Part shown: one piece after another, positions 16,400-24,300 of the stretch | Numbering within the stretch: position 1 is the stretch's first letter | Layout: every line of letters begins with the position of its first letter | NCBI RefSeq assembly: GCF_001613065.1 | Contig: NZ_BDBQ01000060.1 | Coordinates: 1 to 64,000, forward strand | DNA: 64,000 bases | Source: Nocardia miyunensis NBRC 108239 | GTDB lineage: Bacteria; Actinomycetota; Actinomycetes; Mycobacteriales; Mycobacteriaceae | Reading direction: 5' to 3' | Notes under the pieces: model-generated | Told to the model about the DNA's origin: nothing | Seen by the model: the letters and a program-made list of their open reading frames with translations, nothing else | Database searches by the model: none | Position numbers and translations under genes: made by a program

Positions 16400-16894
16400 G
16401 TGGATGTTCTCGATGACGCGGCGATCGAATCTCGGCTGCGTGCGGCGTCTTCCGACTGCTGGGGCGACCTATGGTCGGCGACGGATAAACTGCTGGCCTC
16501 CGAAGGCCCGCATTCGGAGTGGATCTTCAACTCCGGGCAGCTGCCGTACATCCGCTACAGCGACGAGGTGAACGTCTTATTGGCCGCGCTGGACGGCGCG
16601 GGCGTGGTCGTCGAATTCCCCTGGCGGCAGTGGGACGGCCTGAGCCGGTACGAGGCCGGGCAGGGTCTGGCGGAAGCGCCTGTCGCGGAATCGATTCGGG
16701 TGCTGAGCGTGATGATCAACTCGGAACGGTTCGTCACCGGCATCATCGCCCATCTGCTCGAGGACGGCACACTGGCCGTGGCCCTGGAACGCCTGCGGAC
16801 CTGGCACGGCGAGCAGCCCGCCGGGGCGCCCGCGCGCAGCGGCCGTGCCGATGAGCGGCGTCGGCGGCGGTGGCGGCTGCTGCGGCGTTCGTGA
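16400..16894 (+). CDS. Hypothetical protein, DUF6508-like
   Basis: This 164-residue soluble protein opens with GTG. Its centre resembles DUF6508 proteins (YEAGQGLAEAPVAESIRVLSVMINSERFVTGIIAHLLEDGTL), a family without assigned function. The tail of about 30 residues is Arg/Gly/Ala-rich. A -10-like TAGCCT ends 3-4 nt before the GTG, a pattern of leaderless actinobacterial genes. It converges on the kshA-linked small gene with a shared hairpin between. I assign the family with moderate confidence only. Confidence 0.6.
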   Translation: MDVLDDAAIESRLRAASSDCWGDLWSATDKLLASEGPHSEWIFNSGQLPYIRYSDEVNVLLAALDGAGVVVEFPWRQWDGLSRYEAGQGLAEAPVAESIRVLSVMINSERFVTGIIAHLLEDGTLAVALERLRTWHGEQPAGAPARSGRADERRRRRWRLLRRS

Positions 16895-16903
16895 GCGCGG
16901 GGT

Positions 16904-16924
16904 GTGCCCGGCGTTGCCGGGCAC
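16904..16924. terminator. Hairpin between convergent genes
   Basis: GTGCCCGGC (16904-16912) pairs with GCCGGGCAC (16916-16924) around a 3-nt loop, 10 nt after the DUF6508-like stop and 5 nt before the stop of the opposing gene. Confidence 0.6.
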
Positions 16925-16929
16925 GCCTG

Positions 16930-17217
16930 TCAGGACTCGTCGCCGGGCCTGCCCGCTTCCGGATCGAGTACCGGCAGATCGCCGGATTGTGCTGCGGTAA
17001 GGATGGATTCACGCATCGAGGTGCAATACCGTAGCGTCGCTCGGGACAACTCCGCCGCGGCATGCCGCTCCACGCACGCGGCCGTCGCGTCGGCGTTCCA
17101 CTGGACGCTGGTCTGCGCCCAGGTGCTCTTTCGGGCCAATACCTGTGCCCCGCACTGCCCGCACCGCACCGGCAACATCGGTGCGGTGCGCAGTCGCTCG
17201 TCGGCTGGTCCGGTCAC
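16930..17217 (-). CDS. Small cysteine-rich protein coupled to kshA
   Basis: This is a 95-residue protein of unknown function. Its GTG start overlaps the kshA stop (GTGA overlap), so it is translationally coupled to the oxygenase. Cysteines at 19 and 22 form a CGQC pair, with further cysteines at about 48 and 65 and a histidine at 52, so zinc or another metal could be bound. It has no transmembrane helix and lacks the spacing of a 2Fe-2S ferredoxin. The context suggests an accessory to the Rieske oxygenase, but that is inference. Confidence 0.6.
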   Translation of the reverse strand: MTGPADERLRTAPMLPVRCGQCGAQVLARKSTWAQTSVQWNADATAACVERHAAAELSRATLRYCTSMRESILTAAQSGDLPVLDPEAGRPGDES

Positions 17218-18347
17218 GAAGCCGCCTCGGCCTGCCGCGCGATGTTCTCCCGGACCTGCTGCTGCCAGGCCTCGACCGGGCGGGTGGTGTCGAGTTCGAA
17301 TTCGAAGCGGTCCACCATCTCCGGGGTCACCTCGTCCACGTCCACGTAGAACTGCTGATACCAGCGGCGCAGCTGATAGACCGGTCCGTCCTCCTCGCAC
17401 AGCAGCGGATTGTCGATGCGCGCCTTGCGTTTCCAGATCGCGACGTCCTGTTCGAATCCGGCCTTCACCGAATCGCCCAGCGCGATCGCGGTGGCCATCG
17501 CCACGTCCGTGGGCAGTGTCTCGGACTTCTTCACGATGATGCCGTATTGCAGCACAAAGGAATTCGCGTCGATCGGGTAGTGGCAGTTGAGCAGAACCGT
17601 CTGATAGTCCTCGCCCTCGAAGTGGTAGACCAGATCGTCGATCATGAACGAGGGCCCGTAGTACGCGGCGACCGACGTGGTGCCCAGCGGCTTGGGTTTG
17701 CCCTCGGGTGAGGGCAGATCGTCACGCGCCCCGCCGTTGAAGTACTGCGTCGCGACATGCCCCTCGAAGACGTTCCGGAAGTAGGTCGGCAGCGAGCCGT
17801 GGATGTAGAAGAAGTGCGCCATGTCCACGATGTTGTCGATGATCTCGCGGCAGTTGGTGTTCACGACGGTGGTGTACCAGTGCCATTCGGTCCATTCGTC
17901 GCTGCCCGCGCCCTCGATCCGCGGAATGGTGATGTCGGCCGGTGGCTTCCTGCCCTCCGGATCGTTCCAGACGAACAGCAGACCGTCCTGTTCGAGCGTG
18001 GTCCAGGCGCGCGTGCGGGCCAACGGCGGCACCCGGCGGGCGTAGGGAATCTGCTTGCAGCGGCCGTCGCCGCCCCAGCGCCAGTCGTGGAACGGGCAGG
18101 CGATCTCGTTGCCCTTGACCTCACCGTCGGACAGATCCCCGCCCATATGGCGACAGTAGGCGTCCAGCACGTTGAGCGTGCCGTCCGCGCCGCGGAAGAC
18201 CACGAGCCGGGTGCCGAACGCCTGGATGGAGTGCGGTTGGCCGTCGGCGTAGTCCCGGATCAGGCCCAGGCAGTGCCAGCCGCGGGCGAATCTGGCGGGT
18301 GCCGCCTCGGCCTGGATCTGGCGGACCTCGTCGTGCACGGTTGTCAT
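17214..18347 (-). CDS. kshA: 3-ketosteroid 9-alpha-hydroxylase oxygenase component
   Basis: This 377-residue Rieske oxygenase hydroxylates 3-ketosteroids at C9, the ring-opening step of sterol catabolism, using electrons from the reductase KshB (not in the window). The Rieske ligands are Cys65-x-His67 (YCRHMGGDLS) and Cys84-x2-His87 (CPFHDWRW). The mononuclear iron motif is NIVDMAHFFYIHG with His178 and His183. The C-terminal part has PVYQLRRWYQQFYVDVDEVTPEMVDRFEFELDT, in line with KshA proteins of mycobacteria and rhodococci. A perfect AGGAGGT precedes the ATG at 18347. It is divergent from a LysR gene. No other sterol-ring genes adjoin, so it may be one of several KshA homologues with distinct substrates. 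Confidence 0.9.
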   Translation of the reverse strand: MTTVHDEVRQIQAEAAPARFARGWHCLGLIRDYADGQPHSIQAFGTRLVVFRGADGTLNVLDAYCRHMGGDLSDGEVKGNEIACPFHDWRWGGDGRCKQIPYARRVPPLARTRAWTTLEQDGLLFVWNDPEGRKPPADITIPRIEGAGSDEWTEWHWYTTVVNTNCREIIDNIVDMAHFFYIHGSLPTYFRNVFEGHVATQYFNGGARDDLPSPEGKPKPLGTTSVAAYYGPSFMIDDLVYHFEGEDYQTVLLNCHYPIDANSFVLQYGIIVKKSETLPTDVAMATAIALGDSVKAGFEQDVAIWKRKARIDNPLLCEEDGPVYQLRRWYQQFYVDVDEVTPEMVDRFEFELDTTRPVEAWQQQVRENIARQAEAAS

Positions 18348-18361
18348 GGCAACCTCCTGGA

Positions 18362-18381
18362 GTGCGTGCGTGCGTGCGTGC
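18362..18381. repeat. Tetranucleotide repeat (GTGC)5 in the kshA leader
   Basis: Five perfect GTGC units stand just upstream of the kshA ribosome-binding site (GCAC units in the kshA direction). Slippage here would change the leader length but not the frame. Confidence 0.8.
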
Positions 18382-18463
18382 GGAAGAAGTGGGCTGGTAC
18401 GGCCCCGCGATCCGGGCCGATCCGCATGACCTCGGTTATAACACCGCCAACTGCCTTGCCCGC

Positions 18464-18478
18464 CAGTGAGTTTCACTG
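18464..18478. promoter_or_regulatory. Dyad in the kshA/LysR intergenic region
   Basis: CAGTGA and TCACTG are perfect 6-bp arms with a 3-bp spacer, 117 bp upstream of kshA. A reverse-strand TATAAC lies nearby at plus 18436-18441. It is a candidate regulator site and does not match the KstR consensus. Confidence 0.4.
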
Positions 18479-18648
18479 ACCGGACGGTGTGTGCCACCGT
18501 CGTGATCCGGGCGGTGCAGGCACCGTCATGCGCCGGGCGAGAGGACTTGTGAGCGTTGCCATTTCGACAACCGCCGGTTGTTCCCATGGGTGCGGAGCCC
18601 GCGGTGCCCTCGCTAAAATGCACAACCAGCCAGCGTATGGGAGGTGTG

Positions 18649-19689
18649 GTGACGGATCTCGATCTGGCGGCGGTGCGGGCGTTCGTGACCGTGGTGGACG
18701 AGGGACAGTTCGGTCATGCGGCGCGGGTTCTGGGCATCACGCAGCAGGGTGTGTCCAAGCGCGTCGCGAAGCTGGAAGCTCAGCTGGGGGTGAGCCTGTT
18801 CGATCGGCTGGCCTCGGGCAGCGCGGTGACGGCCGCGGGCGCGAAGGTGCTGCCGCACGCCCGCGCGCTGCTCGCGGTGGCGCAGGACACCGTGCTCGCC
18901 GCGCGAGCGCAGGTGCGGCCGCTGCGGGTCGCCGTCCAGGGAGAACGGCACGTCGCCTCGGTGTCGATGCGGTACTACCTGGACCGCAATCCCGAGGCGG
19001 ACGTCGAGATCGTCCTGTCCACCGCGTTCCGGTCCGGCCGCGACGCGCTGCTGAACGGCCGCGTCGACGCGACGTTCGCGCGTCCGCACGGGGGACCGCG
19101 CGCGTTGCCGCCCGGCATCGGATCCGTCCCGGCCCATCTGGAACCGCTGCACCTGCTGGTCGGCCGCAATCATCCGCTGGCCGCGCAGTCGGCGGTCACG
19201 CCATCGCAGATCGCGCCGTATCCGGTCTGGGTTCCGGGAGCCTCGGTGCCGTCCGAATGGGCCGACTACTACCGGGAGTGGAGCGAATTCAGCGGCATCG
19301 AGATCCTCACCGGCCGCGTGCCCGGCGGCTCGCCCGAACGCGAGGACGATCGCGAGAAGGGGCGCGGGCCGTTCGGGCTCGAGGCCGTCCTGGATCGTCT
19401 CGCCGCCTCGGACACGCTGGCGAGCTTCGCCGGGGACGGCTACCGCTTCCCCTGGCATCCGCACATCCGCCGCCTGCCGATCTTCGAGCCCACTCCCGCG
19501 TATCCACACGCGCTGCTGTGGGCGAGCGCCGCGGCGCATCCTGGTCTGTCGCCGCTGATCGCGCACGTCCGGGAGAACTACAACGGCGATATCGGCGCGG
19601 ACTGCTGGATTCCCGAATCGGACCGACCACTGTTCCTGTCCTCGCACTCCGAGCCCGTCGCCGCTTCGACGCCGCCTCGCGCGAGGTGA
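18649..19689 (+). CDS. LysR-family transcriptional regulator, divergent from kshA
   Basis: This 346-residue LysR protein has a winged helix at the start (LAAVRAFVTVVDEGQFGHAARVLGITQQGVSKRVAKLEAQLGVSLFDR). Its effector domain is longer than usual, with an insert rich in charged residues around GSPEREDDREKG. GTG at 18649 is preferred because GGGAGG stands a few bases upstream; ATG at 18637 is an alternative. A -10-like TAAAAT lies at 18614-18619. Divergence from kshA across about 300 bp suggests it controls kshA and the small cysteine gene, possibly with a steroid or CoA-steroid ligand. Confidence 0.85.
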   Translation: MTDLDLAAVRAFVTVVDEGQFGHAARVLGITQQGVSKRVAKLEAQLGVSLFDRLASGSAVTAAGAKVLPHARALLAVAQDTVLAARAQVRPLRVAVQGERHVASVSMRYYLDRNPEADVEIVLSTAFRSGRDALLNGRVDATFARPHGGPRALPPGIGSVPAHLEPLHLLVGRNHPLAAQSAVTPSQIAPYPVWVPGASVPSEWADYYREWSEFSGIEILTGRVPGGSPEREDDREKGRGPFGLEAVLDRLAASDTLASFAGDGYRFPWHPHIRRLPIFEPTPAYPHALLWASAAAHPGLSPLIAHVRENYNGDIGADCWIPESDRPLFLSSHSEPVAASTPPRAR

Positions 19690-19708
19690 CGGCCCTCTTA
19701 TCGAGACA

Positions 19709-19729
19709 CATGTCCGGACATGATTGACA
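19709..19729 (+). promoter_or_regulatory. 14-bp palindrome adjoining a TTGACA box
   Basis: CATGTCCGGACATG at 19709-19722 is a perfect palindrome directly followed by TTGACA at 19724-19729. A good -10 element 17 nt later is not evident. It is a likely control site for the DUF3556 gene. Confidence 0.45.
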
Positions 19730-19810
19730 GCACACCGCGCGCATGCCACCGTGGCGGGGCCCGGGTCGGGGCACGACGACGATCCGGGTGATTTCGGATG
19801 GGAGTGAGTG

Positions 19811-21526
19811 ATGGGGTTCCTCGAACCGGACCTGCCGGTGATCGATGTGGCGGAGTGGAGTAAAGGCACGCGCGGCGAGCGGATCCGGCCGATGGCGCGG
19901 CACTGGGCGGAGGTGGGGTTCGGGACGCCGGTCGTGCTGCATCTGGCCTATGTCGGCAAGATCCTGCTCTACATCCTGTTCGGCTGGCTGATCGTGTTGT
20001 CCACCAAAGGGATCGACGGATTCCTCGATGTCGGCCGATGGTGGTCGGAACCGATCGTGTTCCAGAAGGTCGTGCTCTACACGATGCTGTTCGAGGTGAT
20101 CGGCCTCGGCTGCGGATTCGGGCCGCTGAACAACCGCTACTTCCCGCCGATGGGTTCCATCCTGTACTGGTTGCGGCCCCGGACCATCCGGCTGCCCCCG
20201 TGGCCGCGGCGGATACCGCTGACCGCCGGAACCGGCCGCACGCCGGTGGATATCGTGCTGTACGCGGCCTTGCTGGTGGTCACGGTCGTGGCGCTGTTCT
20301 CCGACGGCACCGGCCCGATGCCCGCGCTGCGCACCACGGTCGGGTTGCTGCCGGTCTGGGAGATCGTGCTGATCCTGGTCCTGCTGGCGGTGCTCGGCCT
20401 GCGCGACAAGGCGATCTTCCTGGCCGCGCGCGGCGAGGTCTACGGCTCGCTGACACTGGCCTTCCTGTTCGGCTCGGATGCGCTCGTCGCGGCGAAGCTC
20501 GTGTTCATGGTGATCTGGATGGGTGCGGCGGTCTCGAAACTGAACCTGCACTTCCCGTTCGTCATCTCCACGATGATGTCCAACAATCCGCTGATCCGGC
20601 ACCGATCGCTCAAGCGGATGTTCTTCGAGAAGTTCCCGGACGATCTGCGGCCGGGACGGGCCTCGCGGATCGTCGCCCACAGCGCCACGGCGGTCGAACT
20701 GTGCGTTCCGCTGGTGCTGTTCTTCACCCACGGCGGCGTGCCGACCGCGATCGCGGCCACCGTCATGGTGCTCTTCCACCTGGGGATCCTGACCGCGATT
20801 CCGATGGGAGTGCCGCTGGAATGGAACGTCTTCATGATCTTCGGCGTGTTCTCGCTGTTCGTGGCGCACGCCGATCGCGGACTCGGCAGCGTGGTGCATC
20901 CCGTGCCGGTGGCGGTGTTCTTCCTGGTGATCGCGGGCATCGTCGTCGCGGGGAATCTGTTTCCGCGCTACATATCCTTCCTGCCGGGCATGCGGTACTA
21001 CGCGGGAAACTGGGACACCACCCTGTGGTGCGTGAAGCCCTCGGCCTCGGCCAAGATCGGGGCGAATATCGTCGCGATCGCCAGCATGCCCCAGGCGCAG
21101 CTGGAACGGTTCTACGGCAAGGACCGCGCGCAGATCCCGCTGTATCTCGGATATGCCTTCCGCGCCATGAACACTCACGGCCGGGCGCTGTTCACCCTCG
21201 CGCATCGGGCGATGGCCGACGGCAACGAGGACGACTACACGATCACCGACGGCGAGCGCATCTGCAGCACCGCGATCGGCTGGAATTTCGGTGACGGCCA
21301 CATGCACAGCGAACAGCTCATCGCCGCGTTGCAGGAACGCTGCGGATTCGACCCCGGCGAGGTGCGCGTCGTACTGCTCGACGGCCAGCCCATCCACCGG
21401 CAGACCCAGCAGTACCGTCTCGTCGACGCCGCCACGGGCGAATTCGAGCGCGGTTACGTCCGGGTCGCCGATATGGTGACCCGCCAGCCTTGGGCCGATG
21501 ATGTGCCGGTGCATGTGGCCGAGTGA
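19811..21526 (+). CDS. DUF3556 multi-pass membrane protein
   Basis: This 571-residue protein belongs to the DUF3556 family of actinobacterial membrane proteins with no proven function. Around eight to ten hydrophobic segments lie between residues 40 and 400, for example VLHLAYVGKILLYILFGWLI, VDIVLYAALLVVTVVALF, WEIVLILVLLAVLGL and PVAVFFLVIAGIVVAGNL. A soluble C-terminal domain of about 160 residues follows, with YLGYAFRAMNTHGRALF. GGGAG stands 7 nt before the ATG at 19811, favouring it over the GTG three bases upstream. No partner gene is obvious; it follows the LysR gene after 121 bp with its own likely control site. Confidence 0.8.
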   Translation: MGFLEPDLPVIDVAEWSKGTRGERIRPMARHWAEVGFGTPVVLHLAYVGKILLYILFGWLIVLSTKGIDGFLDVGRWWSEPIVFQKVVLYTMLFEVIGLGCGFGPLNNRYFPPMGSILYWLRPRTIRLPPWPRRIPLTAGTGRTPVDIVLYAALLVVTVVALFSDGTGPMPALRTTVGLLPVWEIVLILVLLAVLGLRDKAIFLAARGEVYGSLTLAFLFGSDALVAAKLVFMVIWMGAAVSKLNLHFPFVISTMMSNNPLIRHRSLKRMFFEKFPDDLRPGRASRIVAHSATAVELCVPLVLFFTHGGVPTAIAATVMVLFHLGILTAIPMGVPLEWNVFMIFGVFSLFVAHADRGLGSVVHPVPVAVFFLVIAGIVVAGNLFPRYISFLPGMRYYAGNWDTTLWCVKPSASAKIGANIVAIASMPQAQLERFYGKDRAQIPLYLGYAFRAMNTHGRALFTLAHRAMADGNEDDYTITDGERICSTAIGWNFGDGHMHSEQLIAALQERCGFDPGEVRVVLLDGQPIHRQTQQYRLVDAATGEFERGYVRVADMVTRQPWADDVPVHVAE

Positions 21527-21837
21527 CATCGGTGTGAGCGGCGATGCGCCGAAGATGTTGCGGCACAGGCACTCGCGGCAATGGGCGACGCGCGCGAGCG
21601 GATGCTCGGCGAGCAAGATCACGATTGGATAGCGGATAGCCCTTCCCAGAGAAAGTAATTTCCAAATCCTTTGCCGATTCTTTACGATTGTCACGACCCG
21701 CTTCTGCGGGGGTCTTCGAGCGGCCGCTACGTGACACCGGTGTCCGGGTCGCCTCCAGCTCCGCCCTGCTTTTTCGATGCCAGTACATGTTCGGCCGATG
21801 AACCGATCCGGTTGCCCCGGTTCGGCGAAGGAGAAAT
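21527..21837 (+). promoter_or_regulatory. Leader of the first SulP gene, AT-rich with candidate promoter
   Basis: No gene is evident in these 311 bp. An unusually AT-rich stretch at about 21650-21690 contains TTTCCA (21659-21664) and TACGAT (21683-21688) 18 nt apart, a possible promoter. About 150 nt of untranslated leader would follow. I cannot match the leader to a riboswitch class. Confidence 0.35.
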
Positions 21838-24069
21838 ATGTCCACCGACACCGATACGGCCCGACGGATATCGTTCCCAGGCCTGTCCGAAGTGTTCCGC
21901 CATGATCTGCCCGCCTCGATCGTGGTGTTCCTAGTCGCCTTACCGCTCTCGATCGGCGTCGCCGTCGCGACGGGCGCCCCGGTGGCCGCCGGGTTATTAG
22001 CGGCCGTGATCGGCGGCCTGGTCGCGGGATTATGCGGCGGATCGACGCTGCAGGTCAGCGGCCCGACGGCCAGCCTGACCGTGGTCGTGGCCGAGAGTAT
22101 CCACCAATTCGGTTGGGCAGTAAACTGTTTCATCACCGCCGGTGCCGGTGTGTTACAGATTCTGTTCGGGCTCAGTCGAATCGGGCGCGGTGCGCTGGCG
22201 ATCGCACCGGTCGTGGTGCACGGCATGCTCGCCGGAATCGGCATCGTCATCACGTTGCAGCAGGTGCACGTGCTGCTGGGCGGTCAGTCGCTGAGTTCGT
22301 CGTGGGACAGCATCGTGCAACTGCCGCATCAGCTGCTCTCGGTACACGGCGGCGACGCACTGGTCGGCGTCCTGGTGATCGCCATCCTGCTGGGGTGGCG
22401 GTATCTTCCGGGCGCGATCCGGCGGGTGCCCGCGCCGCTGGCGGCAGTGGTCGCCGCGACCGTGGTGGCGCGGTTCGTGCCGACCAGCATCGCGCGAATC
22501 TCGTTGCGCGGCCCGCTGTTCGAGGACATCTCCCTGCCCGCGCTGCCGTCCGGCAGCTGGGGCGCGGTGGCGCTGACGATGATCACTATCGCACTGATCG
22601 CGAGCGTCGAGACGCTGCTATCGGCGGTCGCGGTGACCAGGCTGCGGCCGGGCACGCGCTGCGATCTGGACCGGGAACTCCTCGGCCAGGGCGTGGCGAA
22701 CATGACCTCGGGACTGGTCGGCGGGCTTCCCGTCGCGGCGGTGATCGTACGCAGCATCACCAATGTCAATGCGGGCGCGCGGACCCGGGCCTCGACGATG
22801 CTCAGCGGCCTGTGGGTACTGATCTTCGCGGTGGCGTTCGTCGATGTGGTGCAACAGATTCCGAAGGCCGCGCTGGCCGGGCTGTTGATCGTCATCGGCA
22901 TGGGTCTGGTGAAACTGGCCCACATCCGGCTCGCCCGGCGCAGCGGCGATCTGGTCGTCTACGCGGTGACCGTGCTCGTCGTGGTGTTCTGGAATCTGTT
23001 GCTGGGCATGCTGATCGGGCTCGCGCTGGCCTTCGCGCTGCTGCTGTGGCGGGTGGTGCGGGTGGTCGTCAAGGCCGAACCGGCCGTCGGAACCGATCGC
23101 TGGCTGATCACCATCGACGGCACCTGCACGTTTCTCGCGGTGCCGCGCTTGACAAGTGAGCTCGCGCGGGTGCCCGCGGGCGCGCCGGTCACCGTGGAGA
23201 TGAGCGTCGACTTCCTCGACCACGCTGCCTCCGATTCGCTGCACGAATGGGCGAAGGATCACGAAAACACCGGCGGAACAGTGGAATTCGTGGAAATCGG
23301 TGCGGCCCGCATCGCCGATCTGGCCTCCGGGCCGCCCGCTCGCAGGCATGCCCGCGGGCTGCTGAGCCAGACGCTGGGCCCGTGGCAGCGCACCCCGCTG
23401 GTCGATCCGATCGCCGCGGGTATCACCGCCTACCACCGCGGCCACGCGCACGTCATGCGGCCGCACCTGGGCGCGCTGCGCGATGTGCAGAATCCGGATT
23501 CGCTGTTCGTGACGTGCTCGGATTCCCGGCTGGTCCCGAATGTGTTCACCAGCAGCGGGCCCGGCGACCTGTTCACCGTCCGCAACATCGGCAACCTGAT
23601 CCCCGACGGTGGACGCGACAGTTCGGTCGAGGCCGCGATCGTCTACGCGCTGGACAAACTGCACGTCCGGTCGGTGGTGGTGTGCGGGCATTCGGGCTGC
23701 GGTGCGATGGACGCGCTGTATCACGAGAGCGTTACCGGGTCCGGGCTCGACGACTGGCTGGCCCACGGCCGTGGCTCGCTGGAACGGTTCCGGCTCGGGC
23801 ATCCGGTGGCGACTGCCGCCGCGGCCGCGGGCTTCGGCGAGATCGATCAGCTGGGCATGGTGAACGTCGCGGTGCAGCTGGAAACCCTTGCGCGGCATGC
23901 GCGGGTGTCCCGCGCGGTCGCCGAGCGGGGTGTGGTGCTGTCGGGGCTGTTCTTCGATATCCCCACCGCCCGCGTCATCGAGGTGACCGCCGAGGGGATC
24001 GCCGAATTCGCCGATCCCGCAACGCAAATCGAACTCGATGCGCGGGAGCCGGTCACGGCGCCGGTCTGA
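21838..24069 (+). CDS. SulP anion transporter fused to beta-carbonic anhydrase (copy 1)
   Basis: This 743-residue fusion begins with a SulP (SLC26) transporter of 10-14 membrane helices, opening DLPASIVVFLVALPLSIGVAVATGAP with the SGPTASLT motif. A STAS-like segment lies around 420-490. From about 510 a beta-carbonic anhydrase domain carries the zinc ligands Cys560 and Asp562 (CSDSR), His618 and Cys621 (GHSGCG). Such fusions are expected to import bicarbonate or another anion and interconvert CO2 and bicarbonate at the inner face. AAGGAG precedes the ATG. It is 57-60% similar by eye to the copy that follows, a tandem duplication. Confidence 0.9.
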   Translation: MSTDTDTARRISFPGLSEVFRHDLPASIVVFLVALPLSIGVAVATGAPVAAGLLAAVIGGLVAGLCGGSTLQVSGPTASLTVVVAESIHQFGWAVNCFITAGAGVLQILFGLSRIGRGALAIAPVVVHGMLAGIGIVITLQQVHVLLGGQSLSSSWDSIVQLPHQLLSVHGGDALVGVLVIAILLGWRYLPGAIRRVPAPLAAVVAATVVARFVPTSIARISLRGPLFEDISLPALPSGSWGAVALTMITIALIASVETLLSAVAVTRLRPGTRCDLDRELLGQGVANMTSGLVGGLPVAAVIVRSITNVNAGARTRASTMLSGLWVLIFAVAFVDVVQQIPKAALAGLLIVIGMGLVKLAHIRLARRSGDLVVYAVTVLVVVFWNLLLGMLIGLALAFALLLWRVVRVVVKAEPAVGTDRWLITIDGTCTFLAVPRLTSELARVPAGAPVTVEMSVDFLDHAASDSLHEWAKDHENTGGTVEFVEIGAARIADLASGPPARRHARGLLSQTLGPWQRTPLVDPIAAGITAYHRGHAHVMRPHLGALRDVQNPDSLFVTCSDSRLVPNVFTSSGPGDLFTVRNIGNLIPDGGRDSSVEAAIVYALDKLHVRSVVVCGHSGCGAMDALYHESVTGSGLDDWLAHGRGSLERFRLGHPVATAAAAAGFGEIDQLGMVNVAVQLETLARHARVSRAVAERGVVLSGLFFDIPTARVIEVTAEGIAEFADPATQIELDAREPVTAPV

Positions 24070-24076
24070 CGGGGAC

Positions 24077-24144
24077 ATCCCGGCCGTGGGCGACGGCCGG
24101 GATCGGCGGGGCGGGCAGCGCCCGGGGTTGACACCCGGGCGCTG
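24077..24144 (+). terminator. Two tandem hairpins after SulP copy 1
   Basis: Hairpin A pairs ATCCCGGCCGT (24077-24087) with ACGGCCGGGAT (24093-24103). Hairpin B pairs CAGCGCCCGGG (24116-24126) with CCCGGGCGCTG (24134-24144). Both have 11-bp perfect stems. Together they should insulate the two paralogues from read-through. Confidence 0.7.
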
Positions 24145-24184
24145 CCGGGAGTGATCGCAAGTTAACCCAATGGAATTATTTTTC

Positions 24185-24217
24185 TCAGACTTTACTAAGG
24201 CTTTAATCATAGTCTGA
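24185..24217. promoter_or_regulatory. AT-rich dyad upstream of SulP copy 2
   Basis: TCAGACT (24185-24191) and AGTCTGA (24211-24217) flank a 19-nt AT-rich spacer with two CTTTA runs. This lies in a stretch of about 60 bp much richer in A+T than its surroundings. It is likely promoter or regulator DNA for the second fusion gene. Confidence 0.45.
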
Positions 24218-24300
24218 TCTTGCTTCCGGGCGATCTGTCGACAACGGCGTTCTCAGTGCGCACTGGGAGGCCTGGAGAACTCGCCCCGTGAAGGAGAACG

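Noticed and set aside
21527..21837. Riboswitch in the SulP leader
   Set aside because: AT-rich leader present but no recognizable aptamer core.
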